DNA from: Acidobacteriota bacterium
Lineage (GTDB): Bacteria; Acidobacteriota; Blastocatellia; Pyrinomonadales; Pyrinomonadaceae
Assembly: GCA_020199835.1 (NCBI GenBank)
Contig: JAIVJV010000012.1
Location: 248,001-312,000, forward strand
Length of the DNA: 64,000 nt
Direction: 5' to 3'
Made by a program: the position numbers and the translations under genes. Position 1 is the first letter of the stretch. The number at the start of each line of letters is the position of its first letter. The notes under the pieces were generated by a model. That model did not search any database. It was given only the letters and a program-made list of their open reading frames with translations, and was not told where the DNA came from. Of the stretch, positions 40,819 to 49,216 are shown one piece after another.

Positions 40819-41778
40819 ATGACAAACTCAAACTCGGAAATGCCGATGCGGACGCTCGGCCGCACCGGCGTACAGGTCTCGCTCATCGGTCTTGGCGGAT
40901 GGCACCTGGGCTTCAATTACCTCGAGGACGAGCTGGCGACGCGCATCATTCGCACCGCGATCGACAACGGCATCAACTTCATGGACAACTGCTGGGATTA
41001 CAACGAAGGTAAGAGTGAGATCCGCATGGGCAAAGCGCTGCGCGACGGATATCGTGAACGCGCTTTTCTGATGACGAAGATCGATGGCCGCACGAAGAAA
41101 GATGCGAGGGCGCAGTTGGATGAGTCGTTAAAAAGAATGCAAACCGACTACATCGATCTGGTCCAACATCACGAAATCATTCGTTACGAAGATCCGCATC
41201 GCATCTTCGACGACGAAGGCGCAAACGCCGCTTTGGTCGAAGCACGCGACGCCGGAAAGATTCGGTTCATCGGTTTCACCGGTCATAAAGATCCACGCAT
41301 TCATCTTTACATGCTGGAAGTCGCGCGCGAGTACGGTTTCGAGTTTGACACGGTGCAGATGCCGCTCAACGTGATGGACGCGCATTACCGGAGTTTCGAA
41401 AAGCTCGTGCTGCCGGAGCTCGTCAAACAAAACATCGGCGTGCTGGCGATGAAGACGTTGGCGAATGGCACGATCCTCGAATCAAAGACTGTTAATGCGA
41501 CGGAGTGTTTGCAGTACGCCATGAACTTGCCGGTTTCGACCGTGATTACGGGCTGCGAAAGTATGGAAAACCTGGAGCAGGCGTTGAACGCCGCCCGCAC
41601 GTTTAAGCCAATGTCGAGCGAGGAAGTCAGCGCATTACTCGCACGAACCGCCCAGGCGGCGTCACGTGGAGAATACGAACTGTTCAAAACGACTTCCGTT
41701 TACGACGGCACGGCTGCGCATCCGGAGTGGTTGGGTGAAGAACCACCGCGAGTTCAGCGCGTTATGCAAACCTCCTGA
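40819..41778 (+). CDS. Aldo/keto reductase
   Basis: 319 residues of the NADPH-dependent TIM-barrel family. MRTLGRTGVQVSLIGLGGWH is the family opening; the catalytic set is Asp/Tyr in INFMDNCWDYNEGKSE, Lys in RAFLMTKIDGR and His in YIDLVQHHEI. VSTVITGCESMENLEQALNA is part of the cofactor site. It resembles the group of stress-linked reductases with a cobalamin- or ferredoxin-free short form. GGAGA precedes the ATG. Its 3' end overlaps the convergent monooxygenase by 17 nt. Confidence 0.9.
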   Translation: MTNSNSEMPMRTLGRTGVQVSLIGLGGWHLGFNYLEDELATRIIRTAIDNGINFMDNCWDYNEGKSEIRMGKALRDGYRERAFLMTKIDGRTKKDARAQLDESLKRMQTDYIDLVQHHEIIRYEDPHRIFDDEGANAALVEARDAGKIRFIGFTGHKDPRIHLYMLEVAREYGFEFDTVQMPLNVMDAHYRSFEKLVLPELVKQNIGVLAMKTLANGTILESKTVNATECLQYAMNLPVSTVITGCESMENLEQALNAARTFKPMSSEEVSALLARTAQAASRGEYELFKTTSVYDGTAAHPEWLGEEPPRVQRVMQTS

Positions 41779-43315
41779 AATAACTTTGTAGTTCAGGAAG
41801 CGGAGCCTCAGCAGAAACGAAGCCGATGTAGTTGTCCGGCCGCAGCAGGATGTGGAACGGTTTGTCCATCCCGAAGATTTCGCTCACCTGTTCGTTGATT
41901 GGAAAGGCCTGTTGATCTATTAAGCCGCCGAACTCACTTTCAACGCCCGCGCTCGTGGCCTGATCCGGTTCCGCTTCATTCGAGAAAGTGACCAAATGAA
42001 ACTTCGGCGCGTGTAACCAGTCGTAAACGCCCTTGCCATCAACCAGTAAATAAGGCATTCGATCGCCCGCTTTGACTTCAAATTCCGTGTCTCCGTTTTT
42101 GCTCAACGAGCGATCGCGATAAGTGATGCCGGTCTGCGAAATCAGTGGAAAGATAAACTGGTTCACGGAATCCAGACCGACGAGGAAGTTCGCGACGTGC
42201 GGGAAAATGTTTCGTCTTATAAACGACAGCAACCACGCGGGATTCACCAGCAGATCAAACATTCGATCCGTGGTCTCTAAAAGCCGCTTCGCTATTTCCA
42301 CGCGCTCTTCGTTGTAAGTTTCGAGAAGTCGTGGATCAGCTTCGCCACGCAACACGAGGGCGAGCTTCCACGCGAGGTTGTAACCATCCTGAATTCCCGT
42401 GTTCATTCCCTGCGCCCCCGCCGGAGAATGAATGTGCGCGGCATCACCCGCGAGAAAACACCGGCCCTCGCTAAACTTGTTGACGCGGCGCGAGTGGACC
42501 TTGTAAGTGGAAAACCAGTTGACCTGGTAGATGTCTAGATCGACCTGCGAATCCCCGAGAATCTGACGCTTGATTTCTTCGTAAGGGATCTCGCCTTCTT
42601 TCTTTTCGGTGTCTTCGGGAAACACGCCGACAATGCGATAACGATCTTCGCCCGGCATCGGAAAGAAGGCGGTTGACTGATCCTTCGCGAGACAAGCAGT
42701 CAGCATGTCGTGTGGAAACGCCCACTTTATCTGCACATCAGCAACGTAAAACAAACGTTCCAACGTGCTGCCTTCAAAGGTCAGCCCCAGATGGTGGCGA
42801 ATCCCGCTCTTTGGTCCGTCGCAAGCGACAAGATATTTAGCTTCGATTCGCTGCTCTTCGCCGTTCACGTTGACGATAGTGCCCGCTACCGCCGCGTCGT
42901 TTTGCGAAAAGCCTCCGAAAGTTGTTTGCCAGCGCACGTCCTGTCCGTGCGACTTGATGAACTCATAAAGCAGACGCTCGTGCTGGCCCTGTTCGACGAT
43001 TAATAAGAAAGGATAAGGACTCTTGCCCTGCCCGAGATTTGCTAAGGAGACTTCAGCTCGTTGCTCGCCGCCTTCCAAAAGCCGAACTCCTTGCGCCGGC
43101 AAGCCCATGTCGATCAACCGATCCGCCAGATCGATCTGTTGATAGATCTCCAGGGTACGAGCCTGGACACCGATCGCTTTCGAGTAAGGCGTAGTGCCCT
43201 CTTTCTTATCGACGATCACAAAGTCGATCCCGTACCTGATTAGTTGAATAGCCAGCGCCAGCCCGGTTGGACCGGCGCCAACGATCAGAACATCCGTTTT
43301 TAAGGTTGCTGCCAT
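41762..43315 (-). CDS. FAD-dependent aromatic monooxygenase (PheA/TfdB type)
   Basis: 517 residues from MAATLKTDVLIVGAGPTGLA, with GAGGAGA upstream; the longer ATG at 43333 overlaps that site. Motifs of the flavoprotein hydroxylase family are intact: GxGxxG (GAGPTG), the DG motif in YLVACDGPKSGIRHHLG, and the GD motif in CFLAGDAAHIHSPAGAQGMN. A C-terminal thioredoxin-like region follows (FHLVTFSNEAEPDQA). Uses NAD(P)H and O2 to hydroxylate an aromatic ring; the substrate is unknown. Convergent with the aldo/keto reductase and divergent from osmC. Confidence 0.9.
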   Translation of the reverse strand: MAATLKTDVLIVGAGPTGLALAIQLIRYGIDFVIVDKKEGTTPYSKAIGVQARTLEIYQQIDLADRLIDMGLPAQGVRLLEGGEQRAEVSLANLGQGKSPYPFLLIVEQGQHERLLYEFIKSHGQDVRWQTTFGGFSQNDAAVAGTIVNVNGEEQRIEAKYLVACDGPKSGIRHHLGLTFEGSTLERLFYVADVQIKWAFPHDMLTACLAKDQSTAFFPMPGEDRYRIVGVFPEDTEKKEGEIPYEEIKRQILGDSQVDLDIYQVNWFSTYKVHSRRVNKFSEGRCFLAGDAAHIHSPAGAQGMNTGIQDGYNLAWKLALVLRGEADPRLLETYNEERVEIAKRLLETTDRMFDLLVNPAWLLSFIRRNIFPHVANFLVGLDSVNQFIFPLISQTGITYRDRSLSKNGDTEFEVKAGDRMPYLLVDGKGVYDWLHAPKFHLVTFSNEAEPDQATSAGVESEFGGLIDQQAFPINEQVSEIFGMDKPFHILLRPDNYIGFVSAEAPLPELQSYFRRFA

Positions 43316-43379
43316 TTGGTTCTCCTCAGGCATGATTCTATGATACGCGCACGAACTTCAGCACAATGAAAGGACGTAT

Positions 43380-43814
43380 ATGCCAACACGGACAGCAGAA
43401 GCAGAATGGAAAGGAAATCTGGCGGAGGGCGCTGGAACCTTAAAGGTGGGGAGCGGCGCGTTTTCTGGTCCTTATTCTTTCAAATCGCGTTTTGAGGAAG
43501 GCCAGTCGGCCACGAATCCGGAGGAGTTGATCGGCGCAGCGCACGCGGGTTGTTTCACGATGGCGTTGACAGCGGCGCTATCTCGCGCAGGCATCATGCC
43601 GGCGGGAATTCATACTGAAGCACGCGTGAAACTCGAAAAAGTCGGTGAGGGATTTTCGATCACGCAGATCGATCTTAATACCGAAGCCGAGATTCCCGGC
43701 ATCGACGACGCAAAGTTTCAGCAGTACGCCAACGACGCGAAGCAGAATTGTCCGGTCTCAAAAGCACTCGCCGGCACCCAAATCAACCTGACCGCAAAAT
43801 TATCGGGCCAGTAA
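43380..43814 (+). CDS. OsmC-family peroxidase
   Basis: 144 residues. AEAEWKGNLAEGAGTLKVGS opens the OsmC fold; NPEELIGAAHAGCFTMALTA holds the peroxidatic Cys and FQQYANDAKQNCPVSKALAG the resolving Cys. Reduces organic hydroperoxides using dithiols. The gene is divergent from the monooxygenase, 64 nt apart, and its last codons overlap the convergent exosortase gene by 15 nt. Confidence 0.92.
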   Translation: MPTRTAEAEWKGNLAEGAGTLKVGSGAFSGPYSFKSRFEEGQSATNPEELIGAAHAGCFTMALTAALSRAGIMPAGIHTEARVKLEKVGEGFSITQIDLNTEAEIPGIDDAKFQQYANDAKQNCPVSKALAGTQINLTAKLSGQ

Positions 43815-44552
43815 ACGGCGGTTATGACTGACGCGGCGCCACGCGTACCAGGCGGCGGGTGGCGCCACGATTAATACCGGCAGCACGAGCACAAAAATTG
43901 AGTGTTCCCAAAACGCGCTTCCCTGCCGGAACGAACCGTTCGCGAGCGGAATGCCCAACGTCACCGCGTAATAAATGAGCACAGGAAACACCGGTAGGCG
44001 TGCAAGATGCAGCGGTCTTGCCGATTCAAACCGTTCCACCAACAGAAACAACGACAACAGAAACCCGAAATAAACCACGATGCCCTCGATCCGGTGCAGT
44101 TGGTTGTTCGTCAAGCCGCTGACCTCTACCGATCGCGCGCGCATTTCGAGTGCCAGCCAGATGCGCGCGGTGTTCGCAACCAGTGTCGCAACGTAAGCCA
44201 ATACCGCCGTCAACGGAATCATGGTCCAACCCGCGCTGCGAAACCGTTCACGCCACAAACGCCGCAGCGCAAGCATCAAAAACGCCGCGATCAAAAAGTT
44301 GACTCCCGCACACGGAACAGCGATCACAAACCTGCGATCGCTGCTCATGTAGCCCGCGTACGACTCAAACTCAAACCTCTCACCACTCAACAACTCCACC
44401 AACAAAGTCGTCGGCGCGAGTATCCAGCGCAAGTCGTCCGGTGTGGCCGTCGAGTAATAAAACTTGAGCGCCAGAGCGCACAGCGCCACCAACAGCAACT
44501 GTGCGCCCCAGATCAGTTTCTGCTTCATACCGAAGTTCATACCGAACTTCAT
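43800..44552 (-). CDS. xrtK: Exosortase K (XrtK)-like transpeptidase
   Basis: 250 residues with seven to eight membrane helices. The catalytic triad of the exosortase/archaeosortase family is visible: Cys in FVIAVPCAGVNFLIAAF, Arg in VANTARIWLALEM, His in NQLHRIEGIVVYFGF. Exosortases cleave C-terminal sorting signals of secreted proteins at the inner membrane. XrtK normally has a single target encoded next to it, and here the overlapping upstream gene (ATGA) is a VIT/vWA protein with a C-terminal sorting tail. The gene could start at any of three near-N-terminal ATGs. Confidence 0.88.
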   Translation of the reverse strand: MKFGMNFGMKQKLIWGAQLLLVALCALALKFYYSTATPDDLRWILAPTTLLVELLSGERFEFESYAGYMSSDRRFVIAVPCAGVNFLIAAFLMLALRRLWRERFRSAGWTMIPLTAVLAYVATLVANTARIWLALEMRARSVEVSGLTNNQLHRIEGIVVYFGFLLSLFLLVERFESARPLHLARLPVFPVLIYYAVTLGIPLANGSFRQGSAFWEHSIFVLVLPVLIVAPPAAWYAWRRVSHNRRLLAR

Positions 44553-46549
44553 ATGAGGCGCCGCCTTCCCTTGATGATCAACGCCGTCGTGAACATCAAC
44601 AACACGCTCACAATCAACCAGATCAACTCCGGTTCGGCGCCGACTTGTGTGCCGCCGCCAACAGCCATATCGCTGACACGCAACGGCAGCGGTGACGCTT
44701 GCTGCACGTCCTCGGCTGAGCCGGTCGGATTCGTGACCACTTCACGCACCGCGATAAACGACGTGTAGCGCGTCAACAAGTTGTACTTCAACCCGAGCGC
44801 GGTGACCTCCTTCGCATTCGCATCGTCTGCTTGCGAAGCGGCGTAGTCGGAAAGCTCGGCTATACGCGTGCGCGCCCACAGATAACGCAGCGCGCTATTC
44901 GCCTGATCCGGCTGGCTCTGGGCCACGTCGAGGCGTGACGTGAAAAGACCCTGGCCCGTCTTGCCGGTGAGTTCAATCGTTCCGCTCGCCGGTCCACGCC
45001 ACTTGCCGAAGAGAATGATCGGACGCTGGGCCATCAGGTCCGGAAACTTCACCGGGTTGACGTCGTACGCGTCGAAGCCGAGCGCGCGCACCTGGATGTC
45101 AGTCAGCACCGGTGACTGCACGTATTCGCGAAACTTCGCCGCCACACCCGCCGCTTCGCTTTCTTCAGTGACGACAAACGGCTCAGCCATGCCGGCCTTA
45201 GCCACACCTTCGATGAGATACCGGTTCACTGACGTGCCGATGCCAAAGGCGAACACGTTACACTTGTTCAGGTTGGAACGGATGTGCTCAAACACGCCCT
45301 CTTCGCCCGCAACGTAACCATCGGTAATCAACAGCACGCTGCGCGAGATTCCTTCCTGGCGCGGCAGACTCATCGCTTGCTGAAGCGCAGCGAGTAGCTC
45401 GGTGCCCCCGGCGCCGCGCTGCTGGTCCAGAAACGCGATCGACCTGGCAACATTGTCCGGCGTCGCCGGCATCGATTGGGGCGCGAGCGTGGTCGAGTCG
45501 CCGGCGAACAGCACCACGTTGAACAAGTCAGTCGGTTGTAACTTTCCGATCAGATCCCTGAGCAATCGCTTCGAGATCTCGAGCGGAAAGCCGTTCATCG
45601 AACCGGAGACGTCAACGACGAAGATGTATTCGCGCGGCGGAATCGCTGCGTCAGCGACGCGCTGCGGCGGCTGGGCCATGTAGAGAAAGAAGTTCTCATC
45701 CGTGCCCTGGAACAGCAGCAGGCCCGAGTTGATCTGTTCACCGGCGAGACGATAGCGAACGATGAAGTCGCGATTGCCCTGGAATGGATTCGTGTCGTCG
45801 AGCGTTAGCTGCGCAACATTGCCCTGCCACTGCGGAAAGACCTGATGCGACGGCGACGAAACGTCGTAGATCGGCAGACCGGCTGCGATGCGCGTCGTGA
45901 TATGAAGCTCGCTGGGCGGCTGTTTACCCTGCGGTAGAAACGGAGTCTGAACGAATCCGTTGTTTTCCTTCTTCGCGTCCTGCGCCGAAGCATAACGTGG
46001 TCCAACAACGGTCGGAAACATAAACTCGTAAATGTTGTCGGTGGGAACGAGAAGCTCGGTGTAGCGCAACTCAATCTCCACCTGCTCCTGCGGCATGATG
46101 TTAGCCAGGCTCATCGAGAAGACGTTTGGCCGTTCCTGCTCCAACAGCGAAGCGCTCTTGCCTTCTTCCTTCGCCTTCTCAAACTCCTGCTTTGCTTGTT
46201 CGCGTTCTTTGATCTTCGCAACGATGATGTCGTTGCCGAGTTGCATACGCATCGCGTAGACGGCAGCGCGCGTGGAGGCAGGAAAGACGTATGTAGCGTT
46301 GATCGGTCGCGCACCTTCGTTGCGATAGATCTGCCGGACTTTAACGTCGGCGATCACGCCTGAAACTGAAACCTCGACCCGTGTGTCTTTGAGCGGCAGC
46401 TGATCGACAGATGGATCACCCTTCACGAGGAAGTACGGCGCGAGTGTCTTCTCCTCCGGCGCCTGCGCCTGCTCCTGTGCAGGCACGGACGTGAACGCGA
46501 CGACTACCGCGAGCAAAGCAAAACACAGGTTGCGAATATTGACTTGCAT
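44549..46549 (-). CDS. VIT and vWA domain protein, probable sole exosortase K target
   Basis: 666 residues from MQVNIRNLCFALLAVVVAFT (signal peptide; GGAGG 5 nt upstream). VIT domain at ~40-170 (VEVSVSGVIADVKVRQIYRN, NATYVFPASTRAAVYAMRMQ), vWA at ~310-480 with the MIDAS motif EYIFVVDVSGSMNGFP. The C-terminus carries a sorting tail: GGGTQVGAEPELIWLIVSVL plus hydrophobic stretch and RRRLI, resembling the MSEP-CTERM class linked to XrtK. The gene overlaps xrtK by 4 nt. It is probably cleaved and re-anchored or released at the cell surface; ligand unknown. Confidence 0.9.
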   Translation of the reverse strand: MQVNIRNLCFALLAVVVAFTSVPAQEQAQAPEEKTLAPYFLVKGDPSVDQLPLKDTRVEVSVSGVIADVKVRQIYRNEGARPINATYVFPASTRAAVYAMRMQLGNDIIVAKIKEREQAKQEFEKAKEEGKSASLLEQERPNVFSMSLANIMPQEQVEIELRYTELLVPTDNIYEFMFPTVVGPRYASAQDAKKENNGFVQTPFLPQGKQPPSELHITTRIAAGLPIYDVSSPSHQVFPQWQGNVAQLTLDDTNPFQGNRDFIVRYRLAGEQINSGLLLFQGTDENFFLYMAQPPQRVADAAIPPREYIFVVDVSGSMNGFPLEISKRLLRDLIGKLQPTDLFNVVLFAGDSTTLAPQSMPATPDNVARSIAFLDQQRGAGGTELLAALQQAMSLPRQEGISRSVLLITDGYVAGEEGVFEHIRSNLNKCNVFAFGIGTSVNRYLIEGVAKAGMAEPFVVTEESEAAGVAAKFREYVQSPVLTDIQVRALGFDAYDVNPVKFPDLMAQRPIILFGKWRGPASGTIELTGKTGQGLFTSRLDVAQSQPDQANSALRYLWARTRIAELSDYAASQADDANAKEVTALGLKYNLLTRYTSFIAVREVVTNPTGSAEDVQQASPLPLRVSDMAVGGGTQVGAEPELIWLIVSVLLMFTTALIIKGRRRLI

Positions 46550-46707
46550 AGAATCCTCCGCCCTTAGGCGACTAAACGTTCGGCCCAACTGGCCCATCTA
46601 AAACGCGCAGATCCTATGCGATGAAGTAAGCGAAACTACCGTTACAGACCACAGATCCGCACCGTACCGACCACAGTCGGGAGTGCGGAAAAGCCCTGTT
46701 TTGGAGA

Positions 46708-46929
46708 TTAGGATTGAAGACCTTTAGGAACTAAAGGCAATGAACGCAACCTCTTGCCGGTGGCGGCAAAAATGGCGTTGCTGACTGCGGGCGCTAGTCC
46801 GACGATCGGCGTTTCGCCGGCGCCGGCAGACGGCAGATCCTTGCGATCGACGAGCACGATCTCGATCTGCGGATGAGCGTTAACGGAAACCTTTTTTCCA
46901 TTGATATTAAGAGCGGTGACTTTCTCCAT
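46708..46929 (-). pseudogene. In-frame IorA-IorB deletion remnant (molybdenum hydroxylase)
   Basis: 73 residues that join two proteins. The first ~20 (VTALNINGKKVSVNAHP) match the beginning of the small [2Fe-2S] subunit IorA (T-x-L-x-V-N-G-K-x-x-S-V). From HPQIEIVLVDRKDLPSAGAG to VSNAIFAATGKRLRSLPL matches the extreme C-terminus of the molybdopterin subunit IorB, with GAGETPIVGLAPAVSNA. All iron-sulfur ligands and the Mo active site are gone, so about 3 kb has been deleted. The upstream neighbour, 36 nt away, is a dihaem cytochrome c of the kind that takes electrons from IorAB. Confidence 0.82.
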
Positions 46930-46965
46930 TCCTGACCGCCTCCGGAAAATTTTTCCGGAATTGTA

Positions 46966-47973
46966 TCACTCGGAATGGTTCTTATCTCCGTAACCGTGAT
47001 GGCTGCGGCACACTTCACAGAAGGTTGGCACTTCCGTGTTGTCTACCCGATGCTGTACGGGCGTTACCGTTCGCAAGTACGCATAGATCGATTTAAGGTC
47101 TTCGTCAGTCATGTTGCGGAAGTAGCCCCACGGCATGATTGAGTTGAGTTTGCGCGCGCCGACTTGTCCCGTGCGCAGCGTGTTCACGAACATAGCCTCG
47201 TTGTAATAAGAGATGCCGGAAGCGTCCGGCGTGATGTTGGCGCTCGTCACATCGCCCCACGGTCCTTTGAACACCATGCCGCCCGCAAGCGCGAGTTGCT
47301 TCATCGGTCCTTGCTGGTTCATGGGCGTGTGACACGACATACAATTACCCAACGTCACAAGGTATTTGCCACGCGCAACAGGATCTGTCATGTCTGGACC
47401 AGGCACCGACGCAGTGAGCGGTTGAGGCGGCGGCACGTGTGCCTTTGCCGGTTCGGGAATGATCGATTTCGGTAACTGATTGCGTACCGGATTCAGGGAG
47501 CGCAAGTAAACGACTACTGACGCGAGATCTTCGTCAGACATTTCGCGGAAGTTCATGTAGGGCATCACCGGAAATAGGCGCCGCCCGTCGTGACCAATGC
47601 CTTCGCGAATCGCGCGAGCAAATTGGTCGTCCGTCCATGTGCCCGCGCCGGTTTCGCGATCGGGAGTGATGTTCGGCGCGACCAGCCAATCCATTCCGTC
47701 TTCGATAAACACCGTGCCCGCGGCTTTTTTCCCGGTCTTGGGCTGCGCGCCCGGGTTTTGCCAATCAACTTCCGAGTGACACTGGAAACAGTGAGCCGGG
47801 CCTTCGACGATGTAGCGTCCGCGCTCGAGACGTGCGACGGTCGGATTGAAGTTAAAACTGCGAGCGGGTTCAGTTGGCGTGTTTTTTCGCGTGGTATAAC
47901 CGATTGAGAGAATTACTCCGGCCAGCGCGACAACCACCAGGGTGAGTTCTGCAATCCATCTTTTGCGGCCCAT
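46966..47973 (-). CDS. Dihaem cytochrome c, IorAB-associated type
   Basis: 335 residues from MGRKRWIAELTLVVVALAGV (AAGGAG upstream); N-terminal membrane anchor. Two c-type haem sites, HCFQCHSEVDW (~80) and NCMSCHTPMNQ (~240), each followed by partner Met region (PWGDVTSANITP, MPWGYFRNMTDEDLKSIYAY). A third CEVCRSHH near the end lacks the CxxCH spacing and may bind something else or be a decayed third haem site. Usual partner for isoquinoline/aldehyde oxidoreductases; the adjacent IorA-IorB remnant shows that system has been lost. Confidence 0.88.
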   Translation of the reverse strand: MGRKRWIAELTLVVVALAGVILSIGYTTRKNTPTEPARSFNFNPTVARLERGRYIVEGPAHCFQCHSEVDWQNPGAQPKTGKKAAGTVFIEDGMDWLVAPNITPDRETGAGTWTDDQFARAIREGIGHDGRRLFPVMPYMNFREMSDEDLASVVVYLRSLNPVRNQLPKSIIPEPAKAHVPPPQPLTASVPGPDMTDPVARGKYLVTLGNCMSCHTPMNQQGPMKQLALAGGMVFKGPWGDVTSANITPDASGISYYNEAMFVNTLRTGQVGARKLNSIMPWGYFRNMTDEDLKSIYAYLRTVTPVQHRVDNTEVPTFCEVCRSHHGYGDKNHSE

Positions 47974-48071
47974 TGTCCGGTTCTCCTTCAGCTTTCCAGA
48001 ACTGTCGAGCTGTCTTACGACTGCTCTCATCTGAAAAGCGTAAAACCGAAGCAATTTGTGCCACTAAATTT

Positions 48072-49028
48072 TTAGCGGAAGCGGTCGGTGGCGCGGATGA
48101 GCGCGTCGGCGATGCCGGGTTCCGTCGCGGCGTGACCGGCGTTCGCAATCACGTTCAACTCCGCCTCCGGCCACGCCCGATGCAGATCCCACGCGCTCAT
48201 GAACGGGCAGACGATGTCGTAACGTCCGTGCACGATCACTCCCGGAATGTCGCGAATGCGGTCGACGTTTTCAATCAAATAGTTATCGGTCTCGAAAAAA
48301 CAGTTGTTGACGAAGTAGTGACACTCGATGCGTGCAAGCGCAAGCGCCTTTTCGGGTTCACTGAAGTCGTCGATCATTTTCTGATCCGGAAGTAGCTTCA
48401 ACGCGCTCGCTTCCCAGACCGACCACGCGCGTGCCGCTTCCAGTCGCACCAACTCGTCGTCGCTCGTCAATCGACGGTAGTAAGCATTGATCATGTCACC
48501 GCGTTCCGACTCGGGAATGATCTTCACGTACTCTTCCCACTTGTCAGGAAAAATCGCGCTCGCGCCCTGGCTGACTTCATAAAACCAGCGAATCTCATGC
48601 GGCCGGCAAAGAAAGATTCCACGCAGCACCAGCCCACGAACTCTTTCGGGATGCGACTCGGCGTACGAGAGCGCGAGCGTGCTGCCCCACGAACCACCAA
48701 ACACGAGCCACTGTTCGATCCCAAACTGTTCGCGGATCTTTTCCGTGTCCTCGACGAGATGCCACGTCGTGTTGTCTTCAAGTGATGCGTGTGGCCGGCT
48801 ACGTCCCGCGCCGCGTTGTTCGAAAAGAATGATGCGATACGCGTTTGGATCAAAGAAGCGACGGTAGTCGGGCACGAGTCCCGCGCCTGGACCGCCGTGC
48901 AGAAACACGACGGACTTGCCGTTCGGCGTCCCGCATTGTTCGTAATAAAGCTCGTGAACATCCGACACACGAATATGTCCGCTCTCGTATGGTTCGATCT
49001 CGTCGTAAAGGGTTCGCAGTGTTTCCAT
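48072..49028 (-). CDS. pip: Proline iminopeptidase
   Basis: 318 residues from METLRTLYDEIEPYESGHIR. Alpha/beta-hydrolase of peptidase family S33: oxyanion HGGPGAG, nucleophile VFGGSWGSTLALSYA, acid in VIVHGRYDIVCPF and His in ANAGHAATEPG. The bulky cap region (RWFYEVSQGASAIFPDKW) is that of prolyl aminopeptidases. Removes N-terminal proline from peptides in the cytosol. An upstream in-frame ATG (49076) would add a Cys-rich leader and is rejected. Confidence 0.93.
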   Translation of the reverse strand: METLRTLYDEIEPYESGHIRVSDVHELYYEQCGTPNGKSVVFLHGGPGAGLVPDYRRFFDPNAYRIILFEQRGAGRSRPHASLEDNTTWHLVEDTEKIREQFGIEQWLVFGGSWGSTLALSYAESHPERVRGLVLRGIFLCRPHEIRWFYEVSQGASAIFPDKWEEYVKIIPESERGDMINAYYRRLTSDDELVRLEAARAWSVWEASALKLLPDQKMIDDFSEPEKALALARIECHYFVNNCFFETDNYLIENVDRIRDIPGVIVHGRYDIVCPFMSAWDLHRAWPEAELNVIANAGHAATEPGIADALIRATDRFR

Positions 49029-49216
49029 GTTGCGGGCGATTATCGTTTCAGAACAGGGACAACTGCAAACCCTCAAGACTCATAACTACTGTGGCGGAGT
49101 TATTCCTGTGTTCTGAAACGCGACTATGGCCCAAGCTCCATTTTCTTTCGTCAGGATGAGGGTGATGATTGCGTCCTGTGCCAGTTCTTTTGTCGGGCGC
49201 TCGCCGCCTTCGGCTT

